Numbered from the stretch's first letter, positions 35,349-44,287 are shown. The stretch: 64,000 nucleotides of DNA from JASBYZ01 sp029983705 (GCA_965119715.1 OZ221969.1:1426001-1490000), one strand, 5' to 3'. A program made the numbers and translations. Notes: a model not told the origin generated them from the sequence alone.

Positions 35349-36502
35349 AGATACTCATCAATTGAACTTACAAGGTGCCATATTTCATCTTGTGAAAGAT
35401 ATGCATCAAAAGGTAGGCTTAAGACTGTAGCGCAAAGTTTTTCTGATACCTCTAAAGACACAGGCGTAAAACAACTCTTCCCACCTTGATACGCCTTCAT
35501 CTGATGTAGTGCCCGCTCATAATAAACCATGGTAGGAATGTCTTTTTTGGCTAGCTGCTCTCGCAGAGCATCTCTCATCAAAGAATTATTAAGTTTGATT
35601 GTATATTGTGCCCAGGCGTTTTGATCTATTAGAGCATCTGTGCTCTTTGCAGGCAATTTAATAAGCCCCCGCTTATAGGCTTCACTTTGTTCAAAGTTTA
35701 CTGAATAAGCGCGTGCAACAGCTCTTCTGTTTGAAAGCTCCTCATCAAAGTGTTTGAGCTTAACCAGCAAGACTGCAGCTTGGAGGGTATCAAGACGAGA
35801 GTTCATACCAATTCGTACATTGTCATACTTATCTTTACCCTTACCGTGCACCGCTAAGGATTTCATAAGCTCATAGGCCTTATCATCACTGCAAACGACC
35901 GCTCCACCGTCTCCAAAACAGGCAAGCGGCTTTGTAGGAAAAAATGAGGTGGCGGCTGCATCAGCAAAGCTACCCGCTACCCCGTTTTCACTTTGTGCAC
36001 CAAAAGCCTGAGCAAAGTCTTCGATAATAAAAAGCTTGTGTGCCTGCGCAAGAGCTTTAAGCTCACTATAGTTGGCAAGGCGCCCAAAAAGATCAACTGC
36101 TATAAGCGCCTTAAGATTATATTTATCTTGCTGTTCAAATAACTCAAGAGCACGCTTTACAGAATTTGGGTCGATGTTGAAACTCTCTTCTTCAACATCA
36201 ACAAAAACAGGCTTAGCACCTACAATTGATATGGCTTCTGCACTTGCAAAAAAGGTAAAGCTTGGGCAGATAACTGCATCTCCTTTACCTATCCCCAAAG
36301 ACTTGAGCGCAAGCACTAAGGCATCAGTACCACTTGCACATGAGAGGGTGTGCTTTGTTTGAGTGTAGGCACTAAGCGCCTGCTCAAGCTCGTGTACCTC
36401 AGGACCTTTGATATATGCTGCACTAGTAGCTACCGTAAGTAGCGCGCTCTTAAACTCATCTTCATGTGCAGTAAATGCTCGCTTTAACTTGCAGAATTCC
36501 AT
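35336..36502 (-). CDS. PLP-dependent UDP-3-keto sugar aminotransferase (WbpE-like)
   Basis: This 388-residue DegT-family enzyme has AYIKGPEVHELEQALSAY, TLSCASGTDALVLALKSLG, IIEDFAQAFGAQ and the PLP-lysine motif SFFPTKPLACFGDGGAV. All are shared with WbpE/WlbC, which aminates UDP-3-keto-GlcNAcA. I start it at ATG 36502, with AAGGAG 11 bases upstream; a TTG at 36508 has a closer spacing. It is the first gene of the minus-strand cluster running to 23.7 kb. Confidence 0.92.
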   Translation of the reverse strand: MEFCKLKRAFTAHEDEFKSALLTVATSAAYIKGPEVHELEQALSAYTQTKHTLSCASGTDALVLALKSLGIGKGDAVICPSFTFFASAEAISIVGAKPVFVDVEEESFNIDPNSVKRALELFEQQDKYNLKALIAVDLFGRLANYSELKALAQAHKLFIIEDFAQAFGAQSENGVAGSFADAAATSFFPTKPLACFGDGGAVVCSDDKAYELMKSLAVHGKGKDKYDNVRIGMNSRLDTLQAAVLLVKLKHFDEELSNRRAVARAYSVNFEQSEAYKRGLIKLPAKSTDALIDQNAWAQYTIKLNNSLMRDALREQLAKKDIPTMVYYERALHQMKAYQGGKSCFTPVSLEVSEKLCATVLSLPFDAYLSQDEIWHLVSSIDEYLCRL

Positions 36503-36509
36503 AGTCAAT

Positions 36510-36572
36510 TTCTCTCCTTAACTAGCAGCATAAACTATAATACCCTTACGACAAAAATATTTCTTAAAGAGG
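36510..36572. promoter_or_regulatory. Divergent promoter region between the WbpE-like gene and the UbiB operon
   Basis: The 77-bp gap separates divergent transcription units. On the plus strand a TATAAT -10 is at 36536-36541. On the minus strand TTGTCG and TATGCT, 16 bp apart, form a plausible promoter for the polysaccharide cluster. AAAGAGG just before 36580 is the ribosome binding site for the small protein gene. Confidence 0.4.
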
Positions 36573-36579
36573 TATGGTC

Positions 36580-36903
36580 ATGGCTCAATTTGACAGTATG
36601 AAACTTTTTGCCCTATGGCTTCTTACTCATGAGATGGCAGATGAAGAGGTTAAGGCCGCAATCAAGCGCGGTAAAGATGCAGAAAAAAGCGGTGCAGATA
36701 TTGATCTATATGATGCACTAGCTGCAGCAATAGATGAGGAAAAAGAAAAACTTAAAGCAAGTCTTTTAAGCCCTACATCAAATGAGGCAGAAGATGTATC
36801 TACAAATATACAAGATCTAAGCTATGAGCTGCGCGAAATCCAAGCGCGACTCGACGTCATAGAAAGTAAAATTGACCAACTCTTACGAAAACAGAATAGC
36901 TAG
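36580..36903 (+). CDS. Small coiled-coil protein next to UbiB-family kinase (phasin-like)
   Basis: This 107-residue soluble, acidic, helical protein starts at ATG 36580 (MAQFDSMKLF), seven bases after AAAGAGG; an ATG at 36574 lies too close to that site. The C-terminal LREIQARLDVIESKIDQLLR is a clear heptad coiled coil. No domain with known activity is seen. Small phasin-like coiled-coil proteins often sit directly before AarF/UbiB kinase genes, as here (6 bp gap), so a joint role is likely. Function is unknown. Confidence 0.8.
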   Translation: MAQFDSMKLFALWLLTHEMADEEVKAAIKRGKDAEKSGADIDLYDALAAAIDEEKEKLKASLLSPTSNEAEDVSTNIQDLSYELREIQARLDVIESKIDQLLRKQNS

Positions 36904-36909
36904 ATTATT

Positions 36910-38214
36910 ATGGCACGTAAGTCCTTTATAGTAAGCACACTTCTTACAGAACAGGCTAAATCTTTGCTTAAAGAAAGCGGAAGTCTTAAGGAGCGCCAAG
37001 CTAAAGGACTTAAGCGTGCCTTTGAAAAGCTTGGACCTCTCTTTATTAAACTTGGACAAATAATTTCTGTAAGATCAGAAGAGTTTCCAAAAGAGCTGGT
37101 AGAAGAGATGTCTACACTCCTAGACTCAACTCATCCTATAACATATGAAGAAATTGATAGTCTCATTTACAGTGAGTTTGGGCTTTTTGCAGACAAAATA
37201 TTTAATAAGTTCTCTTATGAGCCTATTGCCTCAGCATCTATTGCCCAGGTGCATACGGCTGAACTTAAAACAGACTATAGGTCCCCTTCAAGTAAAACCA
37301 TTAAAGCAGGCACTAAGCTTGCTATCAAAATAATCAAACCAGAGAGCAAAATACAAATCTCAAAAGACCTTGAGGCGCTTAAATCTCTAAGCCCTCTTAT
37401 AAATCGTTTAGGTATAGCCCAGCTCATCTCTCTTGATAGCTACCTGTTAGAGCTTGAGCGCTCCTTTGAACGCGAACTTGACCTGAGAAAGGAAGCCTAT
37501 TTTCAAGAACGATTTGGCTTTGACTTTAAGGATGACTCAAACATTATTTGTCCTCAAACTATTTGGCCGCTCAGCTGTAGTCACATCCTTACTATGACCT
37601 ATATAGAGGGCTATAAACTTAACGAAATTGACAAGCTCACTCACTTAGATGGCAGGGCACTTGCCATCTACGGTGCACAATCCTTTTTGCGACAAGTCTT
37701 TGAATTTGGGCGCTATCATGCAGACTTACACCCATCAAACATGCTTGTAACACCTGATGCTAAACTTGCCTATCTTGATTTTGGTATCGTGGGATTTTTA
37801 TCTGAAACTGAGCGTCTGCATTTAGCCAAACTTTTTGCCGCCCTTATTTTTAAGGATCCAAAGCGAGCACTCAGCTCGGCAAAAGATTTGGGCTTTAAAA
37901 TTCCCCAAGAGGCTGAAAAGCGTTTAGAAAAAGAAATTATTGCTCACATAAATAATTCTATACGTGCCGATAAGAGCCTTAACTTTGCAGAACTTGCAAA
38001 GTTACTCCTGCAAAGCTTTTATGCACACAAAGTTAAAATTCCAGATGGCTTTGGTGCCTTACTAAAATCTCTAGCAACGGTAGAAGGGGTTGCTCGCCAG
38101 CTTTATCCTGATATAAACATCTTAGAGATAGCTAGACCCTATATCGTGAGAAAAGAGCTTGCATCCCGCATGCAAGAAGCATTTAGTGCAGGAATACAAG
38201 CTCTACTAGTTTAA
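36910..38214 (+). CDS. AarF/ABC1/UbiB family protein-kinase-like ATPase
   Basis: This 434-residue protein has the family's KxGQ motif (FIKLGQIISVRSEEFPKEL), the Ala-rich nucleotide loop (EPIASASIAQVHTAEL), the catalytic segment YHADLHPSNMLVT and the metal motif AYLDFGIVG. In ubiquinone makers these act in quinone biosynthesis, but this organism shows no sign of ubiquinone, so the role is open; lipid or membrane homeostasis is possible. Membrane-spanning C-terminal helices common in the family are weak here. It ends 1 bp before the converging pheT stop. Confidence 0.93.
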   Translation: MARKSFIVSTLLTEQAKSLLKESGSLKERQAKGLKRAFEKLGPLFIKLGQIISVRSEEFPKELVEEMSTLLDSTHPITYEEIDSLIYSEFGLFADKIFNKFSYEPIASASIAQVHTAELKTDYRSPSSKTIKAGTKLAIKIIKPESKIQISKDLEALKSLSPLINRLGIAQLISLDSYLLELERSFERELDLRKEAYFQERFGFDFKDDSNIICPQTIWPLSCSHILTMTYIEGYKLNEIDKLTHLDGRALAIYGAQSFLRQVFEFGRYHADLHPSNMLVTPDAKLAYLDFGIVGFLSETERLHLAKLFAALIFKDPKRALSSAKDLGFKIPQEAEKRLEKEIIAHINNSIRADKSLNFAELAKLLLQSFYAHKVKIPDGFGALLKSLATVEGVARQLYPDINILEIARPYIVRKELASRMQEAFSAGIQALLV

Positions 38215-38215
38215 T

Positions 38216-40657
38216 TTAAGCTCTTTGGCTTGCTCCACTTGCTCGCGTAACCTTATCAATTACTTTATTGTGTGCCTTCTCAACCTCTTCAGAGCTTAAG
38301 GTGTGATCACTTGATCGATACACCAGCTTATAGGCAAGTGATTTCTTGTTTTGCCCAAGCTTTTCTGCATCACGGTAAACGTCAAAAAGACGTACAGACT
38401 CTAAAATTTTGCCTCCTGCAGAACTAATCATTTGTGCAATACGCTCCTGAGGCATGTCCTCATCAACCACAAAGGCAATATCCATTTCAACAGCTGGAAG
38501 CTTTGGAACATCCACGTAGTTGTAAGAGGTTTTTACCTGCTTTAATAAAGCATCTTGGTCAAGCTCAAAGGCTGCAACTGCACCCTCAATTTCAAAGTCT
38601 TTAAGCACGCGTGGATGAATCTCTCCAATCCAGCCCACCACAGCACCTGCAATTAGTATTTCACCTGCTCTACCTGGTTGAAGGTGAGTATATTCTTCAG
38701 GCTTTGCCTCACGTATTAATACTTTTTTGAGCTTTAAGCTAGAAATAATTTGCTCAACAATACCCTTTGCATCAAAGAAGTCTAGGGCACTAGCTTTTTC
38801 TGACCATGAGTCATCTTGCCACTTACCACTTAGCACTGCAGATACATAGGTCTTTTCTTTAGGCTGCTGCTTTGTGTCTTCTGCAAAAAATACCGTACCC
38901 TGCTCATATAAGTGAACATTTTTTACTGAGTGAGCTTGGTTATGGGCAACAGACTTTAAAAGCCCTGGGATTAAACTCCTCCTCATAACAGCCTGCTCTT
39001 CACTCATGGGGTTGATGAGCTCAACAGCTAGCCCCTTACCGGTCTCAGGCATCTTTAAGCGCTCAAGATCATCTGCTGCAACAATAGAATACGTTACGGT
39101 TTCTGATAAGCCCAAAGATCTTAAGCTTTGTGCAATCTGGTTTTCAAGTTTTTGCTCCTCAGTTAAACCACCAAAGTGGTTTTGAGCTGCAGGAAGCGTT
39201 GAAAGAACACGCTCCATACCCCAGAGTCGAAGCACTTCTTCATAAAGATCTACCTCACGTTCAAGATCTGGTCTAAAGCTTGGGGTCTCTACCTCATAGC
39301 TGTGCTCACCAGTCTTTGTTACCTCGCAGCCTAAAAGCTCAAGGTAATGAGTGCCCTCTTCATCTTTAATATCTGCACCTACAAAGCTTCTAAGTCTATC
39401 CATTCTAAGTGGAACAAGCTGTGGCTCGATTGGATTTTCAAAAACATCCACCTTGCCCAAGACTACCTCTCCCCCACAAACTTCTGCCATGAGGGAAGCA
39501 GCATAATCTGCAATCCATCCACACTGATTTTGGTCTACTCCACGCTCAAAACGAAGGGATGACTCTGAGAAGAGTTGGAGGTTTCTAGAAGTTCTTGAGG
39601 TATGTGGGCTTGAAAAAGAAGCGGTCTCTAAGAATACCGTTGTAGTCGTATCGCTTACCTCAGACTCAAGTCCTCCCATAACCCCTGCAAGAGCAAGTGC
39701 TTTGCCCGAGACCTTATCGCCAATAACAGTCATATCCTCAATAAGCTCACGCTCTTGATTATCGAGGGTTGTAAGCTTCTCGCCTGATCTAGCTGGTCTT
39801 ACTACAATCTCAGCCTTATCGCTTGCATCCTTTGTGAGCGCATCATAGTCAAAGGCGTGAAGGGGCTGGCCTAATAAAAAGAGGATGTAGTTTGTTACGT
39901 CAACCACGTTGTTAATAGGGCGAGCGCCAAACTTTGTGACCTCATGTGCAAGCCACTCAGGAGATGGACCAACTTTAACGTTTTTGATAATACGAGCTAC
40001 ATAACGATGACATCTACCAGGCTCTTCAATCTCAACGGAGACAAGTTGATTGATATCGCTTGCGCTATCTTCTTTAAGCTCACGAGGGGCAAGTCCAAAA
40101 GGCGTATCTAAGATAGCACCAACCTCACGAGCAATACCATACAAAGAAAGCTGGTCAGGTCTGTTTGGAGTAGGCTCAAGCTCTAAAATGTAGTCTGAAA
40201 GCTTTGCATACTGCGCAAAAGGCATACCAATTGGTGCATCTTCAGGCAAAATCATAATGCCTTCATGGTCGGATGAAATACCCAGCTCTTTGCCTGAGCA
40301 GTTCATACCATTTGAAGCAACACCTCTGAGTTTTGACTTTTTAATCTTAAAGTCACCGGGAAGCACCGCGCCAATTTTAGCGGTTACAATGTGGTCACCC
40401 TCATTAAAGTTTTGAGCACCGCAAACAATTTGCAAAGGCTCATCCTCTCCCACATCAACCATGGTAACCCACATGTGATCAGAATCTGGATGCTTCTCTT
40501 TACTTACAACCTTTGCAGTCACAATGTTGTCAAACTGAGCGCCACTAGCCTCAAGACCTTCAACCTCAGTACCTGTTTGGGTAAAGCGGGCGATAAGCTC
40601 GTTCACATCATCTGGAAGCTCAACTAATTTTTCTAAACTGTTATATGAAATACGCAT
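38216..40657 (-). CDS. pheT: Phenylalanyl-tRNA synthetase beta subunit
   Basis: This 813-residue subunit of the heterotetrameric Phe-tRNA synthetase has an N-terminal tRNA-binding OB domain (residues of about 40-150, NIVTAKVVSKEKHPDSDHM), a B3/B4 editing region (LGQPLHAFDYDAL, HTSRTSRNLQLFSESSLRFERG), a B5 domain, and a C-terminal ferredoxin-fold anticodon domain (FDVYRDAEKLGQNKKSLAYKL). Length is normal. It lies 15 bp after pheS and is controlled with it by the upstream T-box. Confidence 0.97.
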   Translation of the reverse strand: MRISYNSLEKLVELPDDVNELIARFTQTGTEVEGLEASGAQFDNIVTAKVVSKEKHPDSDHMWVTMVDVGEDEPLQIVCGAQNFNEGDHIVTAKIGAVLPGDFKIKKSKLRGVASNGMNCSGKELGISSDHEGIMILPEDAPIGMPFAQYAKLSDYILELEPTPNRPDQLSLYGIAREVGAILDTPFGLAPRELKEDSASDINQLVSVEIEEPGRCHRYVARIIKNVKVGPSPEWLAHEVTKFGARPINNVVDVTNYILFLLGQPLHAFDYDALTKDASDKAEIVVRPARSGEKLTTLDNQERELIEDMTVIGDKVSGKALALAGVMGGLESEVSDTTTTVFLETASFSSPHTSRTSRNLQLFSESSLRFERGVDQNQCGWIADYAASLMAEVCGGEVVLGKVDVFENPIEPQLVPLRMDRLRSFVGADIKDEEGTHYLELLGCEVTKTGEHSYEVETPSFRPDLEREVDLYEEVLRLWGMERVLSTLPAAQNHFGGLTEEQKLENQIAQSLRSLGLSETVTYSIVAADDLERLKMPETGKGLAVELINPMSEEQAVMRRSLIPGLLKSVAHNQAHSVKNVHLYEQGTVFFAEDTKQQPKEKTYVSAVLSGKWQDDSWSEKASALDFFDAKGIVEQIISSLKLKKVLIREAKPEEYTHLQPGRAGEILIAGAVVGWIGEIHPRVLKDFEIEGAVAAFELDQDALLKQVKTSYNYVDVPKLPAVEMDIAFVVDEDMPQERIAQMISSAGGKILESVRLFDVYRDAEKLGQNKKSLAYKLVYRSSDHTLSSEEVEKAHNKVIDKVTRASGASQRA

Positions 40658-40672
40658 CTGTATTAAGCCTTT

Positions 40673-41734
40673 CTAAAATTGATTGAGGAATCTCATGTCG
40701 CCTTCTACAAGCATGCGCAAATCTGGTAGGTCATACCTCAGTGCTGCCACACGCTCAATACCAATACCAAAGGCAAAGCCAGAATATTCATTTGGATCAA
40801 TTCCTACATAGCCAAATACGTTTGGATCTACCATTCCGCAGCCAAGCACCTCAATCCAGCCGGTATAAGAGCAGAATCTGCAGCCCTCACCGTGGCACAC
40901 ACCGCAGGAAACGTCTACCTCGGCGCTTGGTTCAGTAAATGGGAAGAAGTGAGGTCTAAAACGGACCTTTCTATCTTTGCCAAAAATTTGTGAGCAAAAG
41001 TACTCGAGTGTGCCTTTTAAGTCTCCAAAGGTGATTCCTTTATCAACAACTAGGCCCTCAAGCTGGTTAAACATAGGCAAGTGGGATGGGTCTGCAGCGT
41101 CACGTCTATACACACGACCTGGAGCTACCATATAAATTGGTGGCTTTTGAGACTCCATAACGTGCACCTGTACACCAGATGTTTGGGTTCTCAAAAGTAC
41201 TTTTGACTCGCCTTTCACACGACTTGTCTCGCCTGATAAATCTTTTACATAAAAGGTATCAGCCATACCGCGTGCTGGGTGATCTTCAGGAGTATTTAGG
41301 GCAGTAAAGTTGTAATACTCAGTCTCTACTTGTGGTCCTCTGTGTACACGATATCCAATTGAGGTAAAGATATCGCACATCTCTTGCTCAATTTGGTTGA
41401 TAAGATGCTGTGAACCAACTGTCTTATATCTTCCCGGCAGTGTGATATCTACTTTATCGTTAGCTATCTTTTCTTCAAGTTCTTTGTCTTGAAGTTCGCC
41501 TTGTTTGTTTTCGATTGCTTCTTCTAAGAGTTTACGAACCTCATTTGCGCGCTTTCCAACAACCGGCTTTTCTTCTTTTGGAAGTGTGCTCATAGTCTTT
41601 AAGATATTTGTGAGCTCACCTTTTCTACCTAAAACCTTAACGCGCACATCATCGAGCTCTTTAAGCGTTTGCGCAGCGTTAATTTGAGCAATACAATCTG
41701 TCTCAATTGTTTGCAAATCATCTAAGACTGCCAT
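40673..41734 (-). CDS. pheS: Phenylalanyl-tRNA synthetase alpha subunit
   Basis: This 353-residue catalytic subunit has an N-terminal coiled coil that binds tRNA and class II synthetase motifs: HPARGMADTFYV (motif 1 side), LLRTQTSGVQVHVM, GRVYRRDAADPSHLPMFNQL (motif 2), and FGIGIERVAALRYDLPDLR (motif 3). I place the start at ATG 41734 (MAVLDDLQ), six bases after AGAAAGG; a TTG at 41740 is in frame. The leader carries a T-box ending in a terminator 18 bp before the start. Confidence 0.97.
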   Translation of the reverse strand: MAVLDDLQTIETDCIAQINAAQTLKELDDVRVKVLGRKGELTNILKTMSTLPKEEKPVVGKRANEVRKLLEEAIENKQGELQDKELEEKIANDKVDITLPGRYKTVGSQHLINQIEQEMCDIFTSIGYRVHRGPQVETEYYNFTALNTPEDHPARGMADTFYVKDLSGETSRVKGESKVLLRTQTSGVQVHVMESQKPPIYMVAPGRVYRRDAADPSHLPMFNQLEGLVVDKGITFGDLKGTLEYFCSQIFGKDRKVRFRPHFFPFTEPSAEVDVSCGVCHGEGCRFCSYTGWIEVLGCGMVDPNVFGYVGIDPNEYSGFAFGIGIERVAALRYDLPDLRMLVEGDMRFLNQF

Positions 41735-41752
41735 ATCCAACCTTTCTGCAAT

Positions 41753-41804
41753 AAAAAATCCGCCCTTAAGGCTGTATAACTTACATACAGTCTCAAGGAC
41801 GGAT
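41753..41804 (-). terminator. T-box regulated intrinsic terminator
   Basis: On the minus strand ATCCGTCCTTGAGACTGTAT pairs with ATACAGCCTTAAGGGCGGAT, with few mismatches, and is followed by six T (41758-41753). It competes with the T-box antiterminator. Confidence 0.9.
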
Positions 41805-42050
41805 AGTGTCTCCGCGGTACCACCTTGATTAGTAGGAGATATCTCCTACTCAACTCCATTTGTTTTGCGTGTCGTGCAAAAGACGGCGCACCTACTTAAA
41901 GCAATTAGTACTTTGTTCAGCTTGCAGCTGCTAGAGTGAAATCAAAGACTTTTAAAGCTCTGCCTGTATTTTCAGCCCAAGGATACAAGCTCTCTTATTG
42001 AGCTAGAGACGCAAAATCTTATGACCTCTCCGTCATCGCTATATAAAAAC
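41753..42050 (-). promoter_or_regulatory. T-box leader (tRNA-Phe-sensing riboswitch) of pheST
   Basis: Reading the minus strand, the conserved T-box AAGGTGGTACCGCG is at 41826-41813, just before a terminator. Upstream are a perfect 20-bp palindrome (41831-41850) and a long structured stem I region beginning GCGATGACGGAGAGG near 42040. A TTC at 41940-41938, inside GATTTCACTC, is a candidate Phe specifier codon. A -10 like TACAAT lies at 42056-42051. Uncharged tRNA-Phe should stabilise the antiterminator and switch on pheST. This fills most of the 330-bp gap before pheS. Confidence 0.92.
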
Positions 42051-42071
42051 ATTGTACAAGAAATCATCAGC

Positions 42072-42266
42072 TTATTCTTCAATTAGTTTAGAAAATAGGT
42101 GAAGAACGTAGGCTAATATAAAATAATATAACCACGGCACAATTAAATTTTTGAAAGAGCTAAAGCTATCTAAAGGAAGTAAGGGGCTGAGCGCTTCAAG
42201 ATTTTGAGGAGCAGTTATGCGCGATAATATGTGTAGATCGACAAGCATTGCAGAAAATAAGCTCAC
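42072..42266 (-). CDS. Hypothetical two-helix membrane peptide, possibly a gene remnant
   Basis: This 64-residue frame starts at a GTG with no clear ribosome binding site. It holds two hydrophobic stretches (about residues 1-15, and LIVPWLYYFILAYVLHLF near the end). The open frame continues upstream another 45 bases with more hydrophobic residues (LFTVLGFVSLF) but no standard start codon, which suggests a decayed start. It lies between modC and the pheS T-box; its stop overlaps the region where the pheS promoter should be. I recognise no family. Confidence 0.35.
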   Translation of the reverse strand: MSLFSAMLVDLHILSRITAPQNLEALSPLLPLDSFSSFKNLIVPWLYYFILAYVLHLFSKLIEE

Positions 42267-42464
42267 AAAACCTAAAACAGTAAATAGGCGTGAGGTGTAG
42301 ACGACTATTTTTTAACTGTAGCTTTGCTTACGAAATTTTCTTCATTAGACTCTAAAAGCTTTTATAAAAAGTTAGAAGGATTTTATCTTCCATAGCAAAG
42401 CCTCAATAACCTTAGAAAATATTCTAACTCTAAACTACCATATTTAGTTAATTTGTTATATTTA

Positions 42465-43586
42465 TTACTTACTTACATAGATTAGATCTTCGGCACTAAA
42501 TTCAATCCAGACCTTATCGCCAGCAACTATATGCTTATACTGTTTATACACATTTGAGTTTCTGTCAATTCTAACGTGCACAATCGAGAAGCTATGACCG
42601 TCTTCCTCTTCAAATTGATTGAGTGCAGAACTTTTTTTATCATGCAAAAACTCACAAGCAAATTCAACAGAGTTGAGGCCTTCACTTAAATAAAGTACCT
42701 GATAAGGATAGCTTTCTACTCTTTCAGGCTTTGCTTCATACATCTTGATTTTATCGTTTGCAATACCTACATAATGCGTATCCTCTGTAAGAGAGGCATT
42801 TGTAGGGAGCTTCATCTCAGAGTTTTGTGACTGAGCATATTTGCCGTCAACTGACCTAAACTCAGCAATATTACTAATGCCAGAAAGCTTAAGGGCAGCT
42901 AGAGATTTTGGCTCTTTTATAACTTGGCCCGTTTCTCCAAAGTCAGTTACCGTTCCCTTATCTAAAACGATGAGCTTATCGCAAAACATGTACGCTTCTT
43001 CAATATCATGAGACACATAGAGCTTAGGGCCTTTAAAGCTCTCAAGTGCCTTTAGTAGCCCCGGGTACAAACTAGCTTTGAGGTGAGCATCAAGTGCAGA
43101 AAAGGGCTCGTCAAGCATGAGCGCCCTTGGCTTTGATGCAAACATTCTTGCAAGTGCTACACGCTGCTGTTGTCCACCAGAAAGCTTATTAGGATATTTT
43201 TCTTCCAAACCATCTAGTTGAAAGAAATCAATATATCTTTTGAGTTCAGAGCTAATTTCTCCTTTAGAGTACTCCTTTGGCATACCAGCACAAATATTTT
43301 CATTAGTAGTCATGTTAGGAAAGAGCTGGTAGTTTTGGAAGAGATAGCCAATGTGGCGCTGCTGAGGTTTTAAATTTACCTTATGAGCGCTATCAAACAT
43401 TACTTGATCATCAAGCTGAATATGGCCCTCATCTGGAGTAAAAATACCCGCAATAGACCTTAAGGTCATCGACTTACCGCAACCTGAAGCACCTAAAATA
43501 CCAAGTGTTTCATTAGCACACTCGAAAGAAACGTCTAAAGCAAAGTTTTCTACCGCTTTTTTAATATCAACTATTAACTTACTCAC
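42465..43586 (-). CDS. modC: Molybdate ABC transporter ATP-binding protein
   Basis: This 373-residue ATPase has Walker A GASGCGKSMTLRSIAG, a Q-loop (GYLFQNYQLFPNM), the ABC signature LSGGQQQRVALAR, Walker B ALMLDEPFSALD and the switch His in LYVSHDIEEA. A C-terminal TOBE-like extension follows residue 240. With modB and modA upstream it forms a complete type I molybdate (or tungstate) importer. It begins at GTG 43586, 5 bp after modB. Downstream, 42267-42464 shows no further gene or clear terminator. Confidence 0.93.
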   Translation of the reverse strand: MSKLIVDIKKAVENFALDVSFECANETLGILGASGCGKSMTLRSIAGIFTPDEGHIQLDDQVMFDSAHKVNLKPQQRHIGYLFQNYQLFPNMTTNENICAGMPKEYSKGEISSELKRYIDFFQLDGLEEKYPNKLSGGQQQRVALARMFASKPRALMLDEPFSALDAHLKASLYPGLLKALESFKGPKLYVSHDIEEAYMFCDKLIVLDKGTVTDFGETGQVIKEPKSLAALKLSGISNIAEFRSVDGKYAQSQNSEMKLPTNASLTEDTHYVGIANDKIKMYEAKPERVESYPYQVLYLSEGLNSVEFACEFLHDKKSSALNQFEEEDGHSFSIVHVRIDRNSNVYKQYKHIVAGDKVWIEFSAEDLIYVSK

Positions 43587-43591
43587 GCTAA

Positions 43592-44287
43592 CTACGCCCT
43601 AAAGGTATTCATCTTTGAAATTGCCTTGTTAATACCAAAGACAATTACAAATGAGAAAATTGAAATCATTATTACCCAGAAACCTGCTACCTGCATATCT
43701 CCACCTGACCACGCAAAGTACACTGCTATTGGCATGGTTTGTGTGGTGCCTGGGAAGTTACCTGCAACAAAAAGCGTTGCACCAAACTCACCAATTGCAC
43801 GCGCAAATGATAGTACGGTACCTGCAGCTACTGATGGCCAAGACACTGGCAAGAGTACCTTAAGGAGGATTTTTAATTCAGAAAATCCTAAGATTCTTCC
43901 TGCGTTTAAAAGGTCAGGATTTACCTGCTCAAAAGAGGCGCGCACAGTCTTGTACATGAGCGGAAAGGATACAACCGCTGCAGCTATAACAGTTGCCGGC
44001 CAAGAAAAGATGATAGGAAAGCCTACATCTATAAAGAACTTACCTATTGGGAAGTTTCTTCCAAAAATAACCAGTAAGAAAAAACCTACAACAGTTGGTG
44101 GCAGGACCATTGGAAGAGTAAAGATTGCATCGAGCCAATTTTTTGTCCGCTTAGATGCCTGAGCCGTAACCCAAGCAGCTAATATTCCAAAAAAGAATAC
44201 GAAAATAACTGCAGTACCAGCTGTCTTTAAAGATACAAACAGTGGTCTCCAGTCAAAATCTTGAAAGAAAAGATAAAAGTCTGGCAC
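43592..44287 (-). CDS. modB: Molybdate ABC transporter permease
   Basis: This permease of about 231 residues has five to six membrane helices, the ModB-type stretch DAIFTLPMVLPPTVVGFFLL and the cytoplasmic coupling (EAA) loop LNAGRILGFSELKILLKVLL. RAIGEFGATLFVAG is a conserved ModB signature. GTG 44287 is about 11 bases after GGGAG; a GTG at 44299 directly abuts that site and is less likely. It lies between modA and modC in the same operon. Confidence 0.93.
   Translation of the reverse strand: MPDFYLFFQDFDWRPLFVSLKTAGTAVIFVFFFGILAAWVTAQASKRTKNWLDAIFTLPMVLPPTVVGFFLLVIFGRNFPIGKFFIDVGFPIIFSWPATVIAAAVVSFPLMYKTVRASFEQVNPDLLNAGRILGFSELKILLKVLLPVSWPSVAAGTVLSFARAIGEFGATLFVAGNFPGTTQTMPIAVYFAWSGGDMQVAGFWVIMISIFSFVIVFGINKAISKMNTFRA

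Noticed and set aside
1..36502. A CpsB/Wzd/Wze tyrosine-phosphoregulatory system in the polysaccharide clusters
   Set aside because: No such kinase or phosphatase gene is found. The only chain-length candidate is the C-terminal domain of the polymerase.
41831..41850. A perfect 20-bp palindrome as a protein operator
   Set aside because: It lies inside the pheST leader just before the T-box sequence, so it is better explained as an RNA stem of the riboswitch.
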